64,000 nt of DNA from Bog-473 sp963836605 (GCA_963836605.1 CAWIKB010000008.1:186001-250000), one strand, 5' to 3'; positions 23,733 through 32,349 are shown, counted from the first letter of the stretch. Notes: generated from the sequence alone by a model not told the origin. Made by a program: numbers and translations.

Positions 23733-26354
23733 TCAGGAGGGGCGCGCGGCGGCGGCATCGGCCAGCACCGCACGGCAGGTCTCGCCGAGCCGATCGCGCT
23801 CACGAGCCGCGAAGGCCACCTGCACCCAGAGGCGTTCTATCGACTGCGACACCCGCCGGGGTCCAGAGGCCAGGGGATGATCGACGAGGAACTGCACCAC
23901 GTCGTGGGCGAACGCCGCGTCGCCACAGAAGGCGGGAATGGGCTCGACCAGGCGGGAGTGCACGTTCTTGGGGAACCGCTTGAGCATGTCGTCCCACGAC
24001 TCGGTCATGCGCCGCCAGATCACCTGTCCGGCCACCGGGTTCGCCAGCAGGCCGGCGATCACGAAGTACCCGTTCTGGCTCCTCACCTCGGTCATGGCCA
24101 GGTCGAACGACCGCTCGGCCAAGCCCACGTCAGGGAATGCGGCCAGTGCCTGGAGGGACCGGACCTCTTCCTGGGGGGTGGCGGCCGTGCGGTAGCGCGC
24201 CAGGACCTTGTCGTAGTCCCCCGGTCGGACGAGCTGGGCCACCACGTGCAGGGTGGCCGACTCGACATCGGCCGGGATCGGGTCGCCGGTCCCTCCCCCG
24301 AGGGCCGACGCATCGAATCGTGCGGCCGCCTGGGCCCTGACGGTGGCATCCGCCCCGATCGTGCCCAGGGTGTTGATGGCCAACGCCCGCAGCGTGGGGG
24401 TGCGGTCGCCCTCACCGGCCTTCGCTTCGAAGCCGAGGGCGTCGAACTGCGGACCGAACAGCGCGGCGATCGTCTCCTGCAGGGCGTCGAGGTCGATTTC
24501 GGAGGCGATGCGGCGGCTGACCGTCAGGGCCTGGCCGACGGGGAACCAGGGGGCCGGGTCGTCTTCGAGCCCGAGCCGAGCGGCCAGGGCGAGGAACTCT
24601 GCGAGCGTCGAGTGCCCTGCCAGCGTGGTGGCCCAGGTGTCGGCCAGGAGGTTTGCCCGCTCCAGCGGGGTCAGTTCTCCCAGCTGGTCTGCCAGGGCCA
24701 ACCGGTGCGCGGGGTCGTACGCGGTCCGGAAGACGCCCCAACCCCCGGCATTTATCACGGCCAAACCGGTGTCGGCCTCGGCGAGCTTGGTCGGGCTGGG
24801 GCCCAAGACGAGCTTGTGGGTGGTCGCCCCGGGCTTTCCGTCGACGGCGAGGGCACGAACGGCGAGCGGAACGTTCCATGAAGTGCCGATGGACGACGTG
24901 GTTCCCTCGGGTGCGGGTCCGAAGGAGAAGGGTCGTTGGCTGACGACATCGCCGCTCAGCGTGACCAGGGGATGCCCCCCTTGGAGGATGAACGTGTCCA
25001 TGACCTCGCGTACCGGCGCGCCGCTGGCCTCCTCCAGCGCGTCCCAGAGATCGCTGGTCACGGTATTGCCGTAGGCGTGTCGCTGCAGATAGATGCGGAC
25101 ACCGTCACGGAATACGTCGGGCCCGATGTACTGCTCCAACATGCGGAGGACGGCGCAGCCCTTCTCATAGGTGAGGAGATCGAACATCCCTTCGGCTTCT
25201 CGAGGCGTTCCCACCGGGTATTCGATGGGACGGGTGGCGTGCACACCGTCGATGGCGAGGGCCGCTTCGCGTGAGGGCGCGAAGCCGACCCAGCGATCCC
25301 AGGAAGGCCGGAACGCATCGACGCAGAGCGCCGCCATGAAGGTGGCGAACGCCTCGTTGAGCCAGATTCCCTCCCACCAGCCCATGGTGACCAGGTCCCC
25401 GAACCACATATGGGCCAGCTCATGGGCGATGACGTCGGCCACCCGCTCGAGCTCGGCCCTGGCCGCGGTCGTCGGGTCGATGAGGAGGGCGGTGTCCCGG
25501 AAGGTGATGCAGCCGAGATTCTCCATGGCCCCGGCGGCGAAGTCGGGAATGGCGACCAGATCGACCTTCTCGCCGGCATAGGGAATGCCGAAGTAGTCGG
25601 TGAAGAAGCGGAGGGAGAAGGCGCCGACGTCCAGGGCGAAATCGGCCAGCCCTCGTTTGCCGGGAGTGAAGACCACCTGCAGCGGCACTCCGTCCACGTC
25701 AACCGTCTTGGTCGTTTCGAGGCGCCCGACGATGAAGGCGACCAGATAGGTCGACATCTTCATGGTCGGTGAGAAGTGGACCCGGTTCTTGTCCCCGGCC
25801 CGTTGCACATCGGCAACGGGGGAGTTGGAGAAGGCGTCGACGTCACGCTCGACGATCAGGGTGATGTCGAACACCGCCTTGCGATCCGGCTCGTCCCAGC
25901 AGGGAAACGCCCGCCGCGCGTCGACGGATTCGAATTGGGTGGTGGCAATGGTGTGGGTCTCCCCGTCACCATCGATGTAGGTGGATCGGTAGAAGCCGCG
26001 CAGCTGGTCGTTCAACGTGCCGGTGAAGCGGCACGAGAGCACGCACGGTCCGGGGGCCAACTCGGAGGACGGACGGAACAGCACCTGCTCCAATTCGTCG
26101 TTGAAGGTGACGGCGCAGCCGATGGTCTCACCGGAGTCGGTGCGGACCTCGACGTCGCTGATGGCCAGGGACGCCGCATTGAGCACGATCTCGTCCACGG
26201 CATGGTGGATCACCACGTCGATGTCGACGGTTCCCGAAAAGGAGGCGGAGCCGACATCGGGCTCGATCTCGATGCGGTACACGAGGGGCTCGACCGTCCT
26301 GGGCAACCGGAACGACTCTCCCGCGGTCGAAGTCGGAGCAGGTGAAGGTGCCAT
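23733..26354 (-). CDS. pepN: Aminopeptidase N (M1 family)
   Basis: 873 residues. Zinc aminopeptidase. The exopeptidase motif GAMENLG is near residue 272, the zinc site HELAHMWFGD near 310, with the third ligand in WLNEAFATFM about 20 residues later. An N-terminal beta saddle, the catalytic domain and a C-terminal ERAP1-like helical domain (about 530-860) are all present, the usual length for actinobacterial PepN. No signal peptide: cytoplasmic. The ATG at 26354 has no Shine-Dalgarno, and the divergent PfkB gene begins 43 bases away. Confidence 0.95.
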   Translation of the reverse strand: MAPSPAPTSTAGESFRLPRTVEPLVYRIEIEPDVGSASFSGTVDIDVVIHHAVDEIVLNAASLAISDVEVRTDSGETIGCAVTFNDELEQVLFRPSSELAPGPCVLSCRFTGTLNDQLRGFYRSTYIDGDGETHTIATTQFESVDARRAFPCWDEPDRKAVFDITLIVERDVDAFSNSPVADVQRAGDKNRVHFSPTMKMSTYLVAFIVGRLETTKTVDVDGVPLQVVFTPGKRGLADFALDVGAFSLRFFTDYFGIPYAGEKVDLVAIPDFAAGAMENLGCITFRDTALLIDPTTAARAELERVADVIAHELAHMWFGDLVTMGWWEGIWLNEAFATFMAALCVDAFRPSWDRWVGFAPSREAALAIDGVHATRPIEYPVGTPREAEGMFDLLTYEKGCAVLRMLEQYIGPDVFRDGVRIYLQRHAYGNTVTSDLWDALEEASGAPVREVMDTFILQGGHPLVTLSGDVVSQRPFSFGPAPEGTTSSIGTSWNVPLAVRALAVDGKPGATTHKLVLGPSPTKLAEADTGLAVINAGGWGVFRTAYDPAHRLALADQLGELTPLERANLLADTWATTLAGHSTLAEFLALAARLGLEDDPAPWFPVGQALTVSRRIASEIDLDALQETIAALFGPQFDALGFEAKAGEGDRTPTLRALAINTLGTIGADATVRAQAAARFDASALGGGTGDPIPADVESATLHVVAQLVRPGDYDKVLARYRTAATPQEEVRSLQALAAFPDVGLAERSFDLAMTEVRSQNGYFVIAGLLANPVAGQVIWRRMTESWDDMLKRFPKNVHSRLVEPIPAFCGDAAFAHDVVQFLVDHPLASGPRRVSQSIERLWVQVAFAARERDRLGETCRAVLADAAAARPS

Positions 26355-26383
26355 CGCCGGAAGGCTACCCGGCTGGCTCCGAG

Positions 26384-26389
26384 TAGGTT
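26384..26389 (+). promoter_or_regulatory. -10 hexamer before the PfkB-family kinase gene
   Basis: TAGGTT lies 8 bases before the GTG at 26398, in the 43-bp gap shared with the divergent pepN start. No Shine-Dalgarno is present. Confidence 0.35.
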
Positions 26390-26397
26390 TTCGCAGC

Positions 26398-27453
26398 GTG
26401 CATGCGAACGAGCCAGTGCAATCCGGGGTGGACGAGGGCGAAAACGACGGCGACCTGGATCTGGTGGCCATCGGATCGCCTCTGCTCGATGTCCTCGAGA
26501 CGACCACCGAGGAGGTGGTCGAGCGGGTCGGGCTGGTGAAGGGGTCGATGACCCTGATCGACCTGGAAATGGCGACGGCCGTGCAGGACGTCCTGCGTAA
26601 TCCACGCCGGGTCTCGGGCGGCTCGGTGGCCAATACGGCGGCCGGCCTGGCCGAGCTCGGTGGCCGAGCCGGCTACATCGGCTCGGTGGCCGACGATGAG
26701 GTGGGGCAGGCCTACGTCGAAGACCTGCGGGCGGCCGGAGTGGAGTACGAGCCGACCTACAGCGAGTCAGTCGAGGGCGACACGCTCGGTACCGGTCGCT
26801 GCATCGTCCTCATCACCGCCGACGCCGATCGGACCATGGGCACCTACCTCGGCGCGGCCTCAGCCCTCACGCCGTCCGGGGTGCCCACTTCGCTGGTCGA
26901 ACGAGCATCGATCGTGCTGCTCGAGGGTTACCTCTGGGACGTGCCAGCGGCCAAAGAGGCCATGCGTCACGCCGCGGCAACGGCGCACGGCGCGAACGGG
27001 TCGGTGGCCCTGTCGCTCTCCGATTCCTTTTGTGTCGACCGACATCAACGGGAGTTCCTGGATCTGCTCCTCGACGACGTGGACATTCTGCTGGGCAACG
27101 AAGAGGAGCTCACCATGCTTTTCGGCGCCAGCTCGACCGACGGCGCCCTGGCCGCAGCGGAGGAGACCGGGCTCCTGGTGGTCATGACCCGCGGGGCGCA
27201 GGGCTCGGTCGTGCTCACGGCGCAGGGACCCCAGAGGGTGGCGGCGGCGGCCGTTGAGAAGGTGGTCGATACCACGGGGGCGGGAGACCTCTTCGCCTCG
27301 GGTTTTCTCTACGGCCTGACCCACGGCATGGGACCGGTCGACAGCACGCGTCTGGGGGGTGTGTGCGCGGGCGAGATCATCTCCCACACTGGCGCGCGCC
27401 CCGAAGCGGATCTGCGGGCCCTGGCCACTGACGCCGGCCTGCTGGTCCCGTAG
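26398..27453 (+). CDS. PfkB-family carbohydrate/nucleoside kinase (adenosine-kinase-like)
   Basis: 351 residues. Ribokinase-fold kinase: DLVAIGSPLLDVLE opens the fold, SGGSVANTAAGLAELGG near residue 75 is the substrate loop (PfkB signature 1), and VDTTGAGDLFASGFLYGL near 295 is signature 2 with the catalytic Asp and anion hole. The sequence LLGNEEELTMLFG is the usual NxxE region. This subgroup resembles the adenosine kinases of alpha-proteobacteria and actinobacteria; the phosphate acceptor could be adenosine or a sugar. The ychF gene follows 11 bases after the stop. Confidence 0.85.
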   Translation: MHANEPVQSGVDEGENDGDLDLVAIGSPLLDVLETTTEEVVERVGLVKGSMTLIDLEMATAVQDVLRNPRRVSGGSVANTAAGLAELGGRAGYIGSVADDEVGQAYVEDLRAAGVEYEPTYSESVEGDTLGTGRCIVLITADADRTMGTYLGAASALTPSGVPTSLVERASIVLLEGYLWDVPAAKEAMRHAAATAHGANGSVALSLSDSFCVDRHQREFLDLLLDDVDILLGNEEELTMLFGASSTDGALAAAEETGLLVVMTRGAQGSVVLTAQGPQRVAAAAVEKVVDTTGAGDLFASGFLYGLTHGMGPVDSTRLGGVCAGEIISHTGARPEADLRALATDAGLLVP

Positions 27454-27464
27454 GACCTCGTCCC

Positions 27465-28550
27465 TTGTCCCTCTCCATCGGCATCGTCGGCTTGCCCAAC
27501 GTGGGCAAGTCCACTCTCTTCAACGCGCTGACCAACAATGACGTGTTGGCCGCGAATTATCCCTTCGCCACCATCGATCCCAATGTCGGGGTGGTCGCCG
27601 TGCCCGATGACCGGTTGGGGCAGCTGGCCGCCCTGTACGACAATGCCCCCATAGTGCCCGCCTCGGTCACCTTTGTCGACATCGCGGGCATCGTGCGCGG
27701 CGCATCCCAAGGCGAGGGCCTGGGGAATCAGTTCCTGGCCGCCATCCGCGAGAGCGACGCCATCTGTCAAGTGGTGCGGGTCTTCCACGACGACGACGTC
27801 ATGCATGTCGACGGCCGCGTCGATCCCAAGGGCGATATCGGGACGGTCAACACCGAGTTGATCCTGGCCGACCTGCAGACGGTGGAGAACCGCTTGCCCA
27901 AGTTGGCCAAGGAGGCCAGGGCGCACCCTGAGCTCAAAGCCACGGCCGACGCGGTGGCGAGTGCCGAGCGAGTCCTCAACGACGGTCGTACCGTCTCGAG
28001 CGCCGCGGCCACGGGAGAGATCGACCCGGGGCTCCTCGACGACCTGCACCTGCTGACGGCCAAGCCGTTCATTTACGTCTTCAACATCGACGAGGCCGCG
28101 CTGGGAGATGCCGACCTGGCCGAGCGGCTGGCGACGAGCGTGGCGCCGGCCGGCTCCATCGTTCTCTGTGCCCAGATCGAGGCAGAAGTGGCCAGCCTGC
28201 CGGCCGAAGATGCCAAGGAACTCCTGGAGAGTTACGGCCAACACCAATCTGGTCTCGAGCAGTTGGTGCACGTGGGATTCGCCACGCTTGGTTTGCAGAC
28301 CTTTCTCACGGCGGGCCCCAAGGAAGCGCGGGCGTGGACGATCCATATCGGCGACACCGCTCCCAGGGCGGCCGGCGTCATCCACACGGATTTCGAGAAG
28401 GGGTTCATCAAGGCCGAGGTGGTGAGTTTCGCCGATCTGGTCGAGACGTCCTCGGTGGTGGCTGCCCGGGCGGCCGGCAAGGCGCGCATGGAGGGCAAGG
28501 ACTATGTCATGCGCGACGGTGACGTGGTGGAGTTCCGCTTCAGCTCGTAG
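27465..28550 (+). CDS. ychF: Redox-/ribosome-associated ATPase YchF
   Basis: 361 residues, the usual length. Obg-family P-loop protein that prefers ATP. GIVGLPNVGKSTLFNALT is the Walker A, NYPFATIDPNVGVV the switch I, FVDIAGIVRGASQGEGLGNQFL the G3 region, and YVFNIDE replaces NKxD (the change that favours ATP). The TGS domain is at the end (WTIHIGDTAPRAAGVIHTDFEK is its core). It binds the 70S ribosome and influences stress responses in other bacteria. The start is TTG at 27465, required by MSLSIGIVGLP. Confidence 0.97.
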   Translation: MSLSIGIVGLPNVGKSTLFNALTNNDVLAANYPFATIDPNVGVVAVPDDRLGQLAALYDNAPIVPASVTFVDIAGIVRGASQGEGLGNQFLAAIRESDAICQVVRVFHDDDVMHVDGRVDPKGDIGTVNTELILADLQTVENRLPKLAKEARAHPELKATADAVASAERVLNDGRTVSSAAATGEIDPGLLDDLHLLTAKPFIYVFNIDEAALGDADLAERLATSVAPAGSIVLCAQIEAEVASLPAEDAKELLESYGQHQSGLEQLVHVGFATLGLQTFLTAGPKEARAWTIHIGDTAPRAAGVIHTDFEKGFIKAEVVSFADLVETSSVVAARAAGKARMEGKDYVMRDGDVVEFRFSS

Positions 28551-28596
28551 ACGCGGTGGACCCTGAAGCTCGTCGACGCGTGGCGGCTTCGAATGA

Positions 28597-28658
28597 GAAG
28601 ACGGCTGCGGGAAGTCGAAGACGCGTGTGAAAAGCCCGAAGACGGGTATCAGAAGACG
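28597..28658. repeat. Four GAAGACG motifs at 20, 21 and 14 base spacing
   Basis: GAAGACG is found at 28597, 28617, 28638 and 28652 in the intergenic stretch after ychF. The first two steps are close to two helical turns. No hairpin or coding explanation is evident. Confidence 0.5.
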
Positions 28659-28783
28659 AAGGACGTCGCGATGTCAGCGCGCCCTCGGGAAGTGGTGGCT
28701 GCCACTCCCAGCGTGATCACTTCCTCGAAGATCGACAACGCGATCAACTCTGCGGCGACGACGAGACGTAATGGTCGGAGCAT
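28649..28783 (-). CDS. Candidate 44-residue small membrane protein
   Basis: The 28551-29006 interval is otherwise without a gene. On the minus strand an ATG at 28783 is preceded by GGAGGG at a 7-base spacing and opens 44 codons. The product begins MLRPLRLVVAAELIALSIF, a hydrophobic helix with few charges, then a polar tail. The ribosome-binding site and hydrophobic core are suggestive, but I recognise no family and the ORF is short. It could be a small membrane protein or chance. Confidence 0.3.
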   Translation of the reverse strand: MLRPLRLVVAAELIALSIFEEVITLGVAATTSRGRADIATSFVF

Positions 28784-29006
28784 GCGAGATCCCTCCAGCA
28801 GGCGGTGGTCCTTTACGCCACTAAGCTTATCGGCTTTGTGCGATTAAGGCAAGTGGGGTCGCGGGGAGAGCACGAAGGTGCGACGACGTCTCTCGGGCGG
28901 GCTCGCGTCGCCGCGGGAAGTTCTGGAGGATCCATCGGAATGAGGCGCGAGGATGCGATCGGTGCTGCTGTGAGAGGATTTGGGCCGTGACCGGAACCGA
29001 GGGAGC

Positions 29007-29243
29007 ATGACCGCGCAAACGGCCACGCCGTCGGAGTGGGACGGGGCGCGGGTGCGGAAATGGGAGTGTGAGCAGCACGGTCACAGCTACGGGATTCGTG
29101 TGTCCAGCGGCTTGTTTCGCGGAGAACCCGAGCTCTTGCGCTGCGACCATTGCGGTTCGGAATGGCGCGTGATCCCTGTGGCCGATCAACAGCCTGCGGC
29201 CAAGCCCGAATGGTTCGAGCCAACCCGACGCTCGGCAGGGTGA
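29007..29243 (+). CDS. Small zinc-ribbon-like protein
   Basis: 78 residues. Not recognised as a named family. The centre VRKWECEQHGHSYGIR and LLRCDHCGSEWRVI has Cys, His, and a CxxC knuckle in the spacing of a minimal zinc ribbon. The start ATG at 29007 follows GAGGGAG. The rest is hydrophilic. Such small zinc-ribbon proteins often bind nucleic acid or a protein partner; no partner is evident. The upstream intergenic region (28784-29006) shows no promoter consensus I can name. Confidence 0.6.
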   Translation: MTAQTATPSEWDGARVRKWECEQHGHSYGIRVSSGLFRGEPELLRCDHCGSEWRVIPVADQQPAAKPEWFEPTRRSAG

Positions 29244-29308
29244 GTTCATCCCGGCGGTTCGGATCGCCGCACCCGCCATCGCGGTGCAGTCGGTGGCCCT
29301 GAACGCGT

Positions 29309-29812
29309 TCAGTCGGTGACGCTGAAGGCGGTGCGGATCTCGTGGCCGGCGGGATCGAGCACGTACCACGGACCTCCGTTCTGATCGATGGCCTGACCGG
29401 TGATCAGACCGGGTTTCACGTCGAGGTTGTAGGTGTAGAGCGGATGGCCCCCGTAGGAGAGCTGGGTCGAGCCGTCGGGGCGACGCAGGGTGCCCACCAG
29501 GGAGCGCTTGACCCCCGGACCGACGCGGATCGGGCCCGACTCGAGGAGAGGGGGCCACTGGAGCACGCAGCCATCGTTGGTGCAGGCACTCTGCGTCGGG
29601 GTATCGGGAAGGAAGTCATAGAGGGCATCGCCCGTCCCGGTGGCCAGTACCGGACCCTGCGGAGAGTGGATGAGGCCCAGGGTCACGCCGGGATCGGTGG
29701 TGGGGGGCGACGACAGCGTGACGGAACCGCCGCCGCAGGCGGCGAGGGTCAGGGCGAGGATGGTGAGGGCTGCCGCGAGGACGAGGGGGGACCGGCGCAG
29801 GTGCCCGGTCAC
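29309..29812 (-). CDS. Lipoprotein with secreted-repeat (PF03640-like) domain
   Basis: 167 residues. Signal peptide VLAAALTILALTLAAC with a lipobox LAAC at about residue 25, so the mature protein is tethered outside. The body has the repeated W/Y pattern of COG4315-like secreted proteins: CTNDGCVLQWPPLLESG and LSYGGHPLYTYNLDVKPG, GGPWYVLDPAG. The GTG start overlaps the stop of the SCO1 gene (GTGA), so the two are co-translated. The family's function is not established; the SCO1 partner suggests extracytoplasmic redox or metal binding. Confidence 0.8.
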   Translation of the reverse strand: MTGHLRRSPLVLAAALTILALTLAACGGGSVTLSSPPTTDPGVTLGLIHSPQGPVLATGTGDALYDFLPDTPTQSACTNDGCVLQWPPLLESGPIRVGPGVKRSLVGTLRRPDGSTQLSYGGHPLYTYNLDVKPGLITGQAIDQNGGPWYVLDPAGHEIRTAFSVTD

Positions 29813-30597
29813 GGGGTGCCCGCCGGGGGGACGTCGGTGCCGAGGAGCCAGCTGATGGAGGCCAGGGCGTCGTTGACCGTCCAGTCGGGGGCCTGGGGGT
29901 GCCGGAGCCCCTGGACGCCGCCCGCGTTGAGCAGGGCCGTCAGTTTCCGGTTGAGCTTGCCCTTCAGGTCGGGCGCGTTGGCGTCGATGAAGCGTTCGCG
30001 GTTGTCGGTGCCGATGAGGGTGTAGCCGTCGGTATGCACCACGTCGTAGGTCAACGGCCTCCCTGTGTACCAATCGAGGTGGGGGGGCTGGGCTTCGGGG
30101 ACGATCTGGTAGCTGACCCCGAAAGCCTTCCAGAAGGTGGCCAGGTCGGATGGGGTACCGGTCCACAGTTCCCAGTTCGCCCCGAACTCCTTCTGGTACG
30201 CGGCCAGCCGGGCGACGGTGTCCCGTCCCGGATCGACCGTGGCTTCGACGAAGACCACTTTGCGCCCGAGGCCGGCGGCGCGCAGATCACGCTGGAGGCC
30301 GATGAAGGCGGCGGTGATCAACGGGCACTCGTCCTGGCAGAGGGAGAGGAACGGGGCCAGGACCACCACCTTGCCCCTGAGGCCGGCCAGGGACACGGTC
30401 CGGCCGCGTTGATTGACCAGCGGGACGTGGTCGGGAGTGGGCCGATCGAGGACGACGCCCTGGCTGGCCGGAGGTGGGGGCGGGGCCGAGCTGCCACACG
30501 ACGCCAGCACGATGCCCAGGGAGAGAGAGAGGGCGACACCGAGGACCCCGACGGCGGATCGATGCGCCCGGGGGGCGTGGGAGCACGGAACGGGCAC
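29809..30597 (-). CDS. SCO1/SenC-family lipoprotein
   Basis: 262 residues from GTG 30597. Thioredoxin-fold copper chaperone and thiol reductase that helps assemble the CuA site of cytochrome c oxidase. A lipobox IVLASC follows a hydrophobic signal. The Cu/thiol site is FLSLCQDECPL (CxxxC), the third copper ligand is the histidine of DVVHTDGYTLIG, and KVVVLAPF is the first beta strand. An in-frame TTG at 30633 would lengthen the N-terminus but falls inside an 18-bp palindrome. The C-terminal 45 residues after the fold are an extension. Confidence 0.88.
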   Translation of the reverse strand: MPVPCSHAPRAHRSAVGVLGVALSLSLGIVLASCGSSAPPPPPASQGVVLDRPTPDHVPLVNQRGRTVSLAGLRGKVVVLAPFLSLCQDECPLITAAFIGLQRDLRAAGLGRKVVFVEATVDPGRDTVARLAAYQKEFGANWELWTGTPSDLATFWKAFGVSYQIVPEAQPPHLDWYTGRPLTYDVVHTDGYTLIGTDNRERFIDANAPDLKGKLNRKLTALLNAGGVQGLRHPQAPDWTVNDALASISWLLGTDVPPAGTP

Positions 30598-30615
30598 GTT
30601 GGGGACTATCCCTAG

Positions 30616-30633
30616 TTGGCCCGGTCGGGCCAA
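30616..30633. promoter_or_regulatory. 18-bp palindrome upstream of the SCO1-lipoprotein operon
   Basis: TTGGCCCG-GT-CGGGCCAA is a perfect palindrome lying 18 bases before the SCO1 GTG. It may be an operator, for example for a metal sensor, or a terminator hairpin of the minus-strand gene ending at 30682 (no T-run follows). The two readings cannot be separated here. Confidence 0.45.
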
Positions 30634-30681
30634 TTCCAGTCAGGGCCCTTCCCGTCAGGGCCGGCGACGAGCCGGGCGGCG

Positions 30682-31302
30682 TCACGCCGGGTCGGCGTCG
30701 GGGTCCGGCGGGAGATCGGGGTCCGGCGGGAGAAAGGAGAAGGGCAGGTCGGCCAGGTGGATGAGGGTCGACGCGATCCACCGGGTCAGACCGTTCATGA
30801 CCGGGGCGATCTCGCCGGGGTCCTCGAGCTGGGCCTCGCTGAAGCGGACCGAGCCCTCGTAGGTGGCTTCGACCGCCCAGCGCACGGTCCCACCGTCGTG
30901 GACCTCCTCGATGGTCGTGGCCGTGCGGGCGAGCGGGTCGACGCCCAACAGTTGGTTCTCCTCGGGGAGGGAGCGGAGCACGGTGTCGGTGTCGGGGGCT
31001 TCGGCGAGACGCTGCACCCGCAAGGCCACTTCGATGACCACTTCGGGTAGCTCGTCCGGCGGCTCGCCGATGGACCAGCTGCGGTAGGACGTCTGGCTCC
31101 AGGTGGGCCAGTCCACCGACACATCGGCCCGGACCCGAGGCGGCTGCTGCTCTCCCGGAAGGCTGTAGGAGGTTTCCCAGGAGACATCACCGAGGAAGAC
31201 GTCCACCTGGAAGCGCTCCTCGACGGCCTGGCGCTGGAGCAGGGCCTGCTCGAAGGAGTGGCGCATGGAGCTGATGACATCGACGAGGAGGTGATCGAGC
31301 AC
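30682..31302 (-). CDS. Conserved hypothetical protein
   Basis: 206 residues, no membrane segment, no signal peptide. Not recognised. It reads as a mixed alpha/beta protein rich in beta strands: VDVFLGDVSWETSYSLPG, RVRADVSVDWPTWSQTSYR, VVIEVALRVQRLAEAP and GTVRWAVEATYEGSVRF, with a proline/aspartate-rich C-terminal end. The GTG at 31302 gives VLDHLLVDVISSMRH; ATG 31266 would be an alternative. It is divergent from the GDPD gene with 43 bases between, and it ends 85 bases before the SCO1 start. Confidence 0.6.
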   Translation of the reverse strand: MLDHLLVDVISSMRHSFEQALLQRQAVEERFQVDVFLGDVSWETSYSLPGEQQPPRVRADVSVDWPTWSQTSYRSWSIGEPPDELPEVVIEVALRVQRLAEAPDTDTVLRSLPEENQLLGVDPLARTATTIEEVHDGGTVRWAVEATYEGSVRFSEAQLEDPGEIAPVMNGLTRWIASTLIHLADLPFSFLPPDPDLPPDPDADPA

Positions 31303-31331
31303 GGCAGGCAGAGGATAGACGGGGCGGCCGT

Positions 31332-31337
31332 TACGAT
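31332..31337 (+). promoter_or_regulatory. -10 hexamer before the glycerophosphodiesterase gene
   Basis: TACGAT lies 8 bases before the GTG at 31346 with no Shine-Dalgarno, which supports GTG 31346 rather than the in-frame TTG at 31340 as the (leaderless) start. Confidence 0.4.
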
Positions 31338-31345
31338 CGTTGGGT

Positions 31346-32215
31346 GTGAGCGACCGATCGGTGTGGCTGGACCGGCGGGTGATCGCCTACGCCCACCAGG
31401 GGGGAGCGTGGGAATCGCCGTCGTCGACGTTGTTCGCTATTTCCCGGGCCGTGGCGGCCGGCGCGACCGGGATCGAGCTCGACGTGCACGCCACCGCCGA
31501 CGGCGAGCTGGTGGTGTGCCACGACGCCACGGTGGACCGCACCACCCCGGCCACAGGGACCATCGTCAGCTTCACCCTGGAGGAGCTGCGCCAGCTCGAT
31601 TTCTCCTACTGGTTCATCCCCGGCGCCGACGTCACGCCCGGACGTCCCGCCGACGACTACCCCTACCGGGGGCGGGCACCCGACAACCCGGCGTTCGGCA
31701 TCGCCACCCTGCGCGAGGTCCTCGAGCGATTCCCCGGCGTGGTGCTGAACCTCGACATCAAGCAGACGGCCCCCGTGGTGGCGCCCTACGAGAGGACACT
31801 GGCCCGCCTGCTGGCTGAGTACGGGCGCACCGACGACGTGATCGTGGCTTCGTTCCTCGACCCGGCCACCGACGCCTTCCGGGCCCTGGCGCCCGACGTC
31901 CCCACCTCGGCCGGCACCCTGGCCACCGCCGAGTTTTGGCAGGCCGTCCACGGTGGCGGGGACCTCCCCGGCACGCCGACGGTGGCCTACCAGGTACCCG
32001 AGCGCCAGGGTGATCTGGTCGTGGTGGACGAGGCCTTCGTGGCGGCGGCGCACGGCTGTGGGAGAGCGGTCCACGTGTGGACGGTGAACGACAGTGCGTC
32101 GATGGGCCGCCTGGTGGGCCTCGGGGTCGACGGGATCATCTCCGACGTGCCGTCAACCCTCTCGGGCCTGCTGGTCGGTGCGGGCGTCGCTTGGGACGGC
32201 AGCACGGCACGGTGA
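31346..32215 (+). CDS. Glycerophosphodiester phosphodiesterase
   Basis: 289 residues, TIM-barrel GDPD. It would release glycerol 3-phosphate from phospholipid-derived diesters. VIAYAHQGGAWESPSSTL is the first catalytic block (usually HRG..ENT; here HQGG, with E and then S), IELDVHATADGELVVCHD holds the metal-binding E-x-D and the second histidine, VVLNLDIKQ the third acidic strand and VHVWTVND the late strand. No signal peptide: cytoplasmic. The Arg of HRG changed to Gln and Asn of ENT to Ser are unusual but the metal ligands are kept. Confidence 0.9.
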   Translation: MSDRSVWLDRRVIAYAHQGGAWESPSSTLFAISRAVAAGATGIELDVHATADGELVVCHDATVDRTTPATGTIVSFTLEELRQLDFSYWFIPGADVTPGRPADDYPYRGRAPDNPAFGIATLREVLERFPGVVLNLDIKQTAPVVAPYERTLARLLAEYGRTDDVIVASFLDPATDAFRALAPDVPTSAGTLATAEFWQAVHGGGDLPGTPTVAYQVPERQGDLVVVDEAFVAAAHGCGRAVHVWTVNDSASMGRLVGLGVDGIISDVPSTLSGLLVGAGVAWDGSTAR

Positions 32216-32265
32216 GCGCTCGGTCAGCGCTCGGTCAAACGCCAGAGTTGTGAGCGTCGGGAGGT

Positions 32266-32349
32266 CTAACCCCGCCCGCAGTTCGGCTTCTTGCCATGGT
32301 TGGCCTTCTTCTTGGCCCTGAGCTTGCGCTTCACCGTCCGCTTCGACAT
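32266..32349 (-). CDS. Small ribosomal protein bL37-like
   Basis: A 27-residue highly basic protein: MSKRTVKRKLRAKK, then KANHGKKPN. The KANHGKxPN core matches my recollection of the actinobacterial 50S protein bL37, first seen in mycobacterial ribosome structures (24 residues, ending SKANHGKRPN). ATG 32349 follows TAGGCT by 9 bases. It ends at TAG 32266-32268. Genes this small are usually missed. It has no Zn-binding cysteine pair (a single Cys near the end). Confidence 0.7.
   Translation of the reverse strand: MSKRTVKRKLRAKKKANHGKKPNCGRG

Noticed and set aside
28593..28847. 84-codon plus-strand ORF after ychF
   Set aside because: No Shine-Dalgarno and Arg/Ser-rich random-looking product; the opposite-strand 44-codon ORF has better signals.
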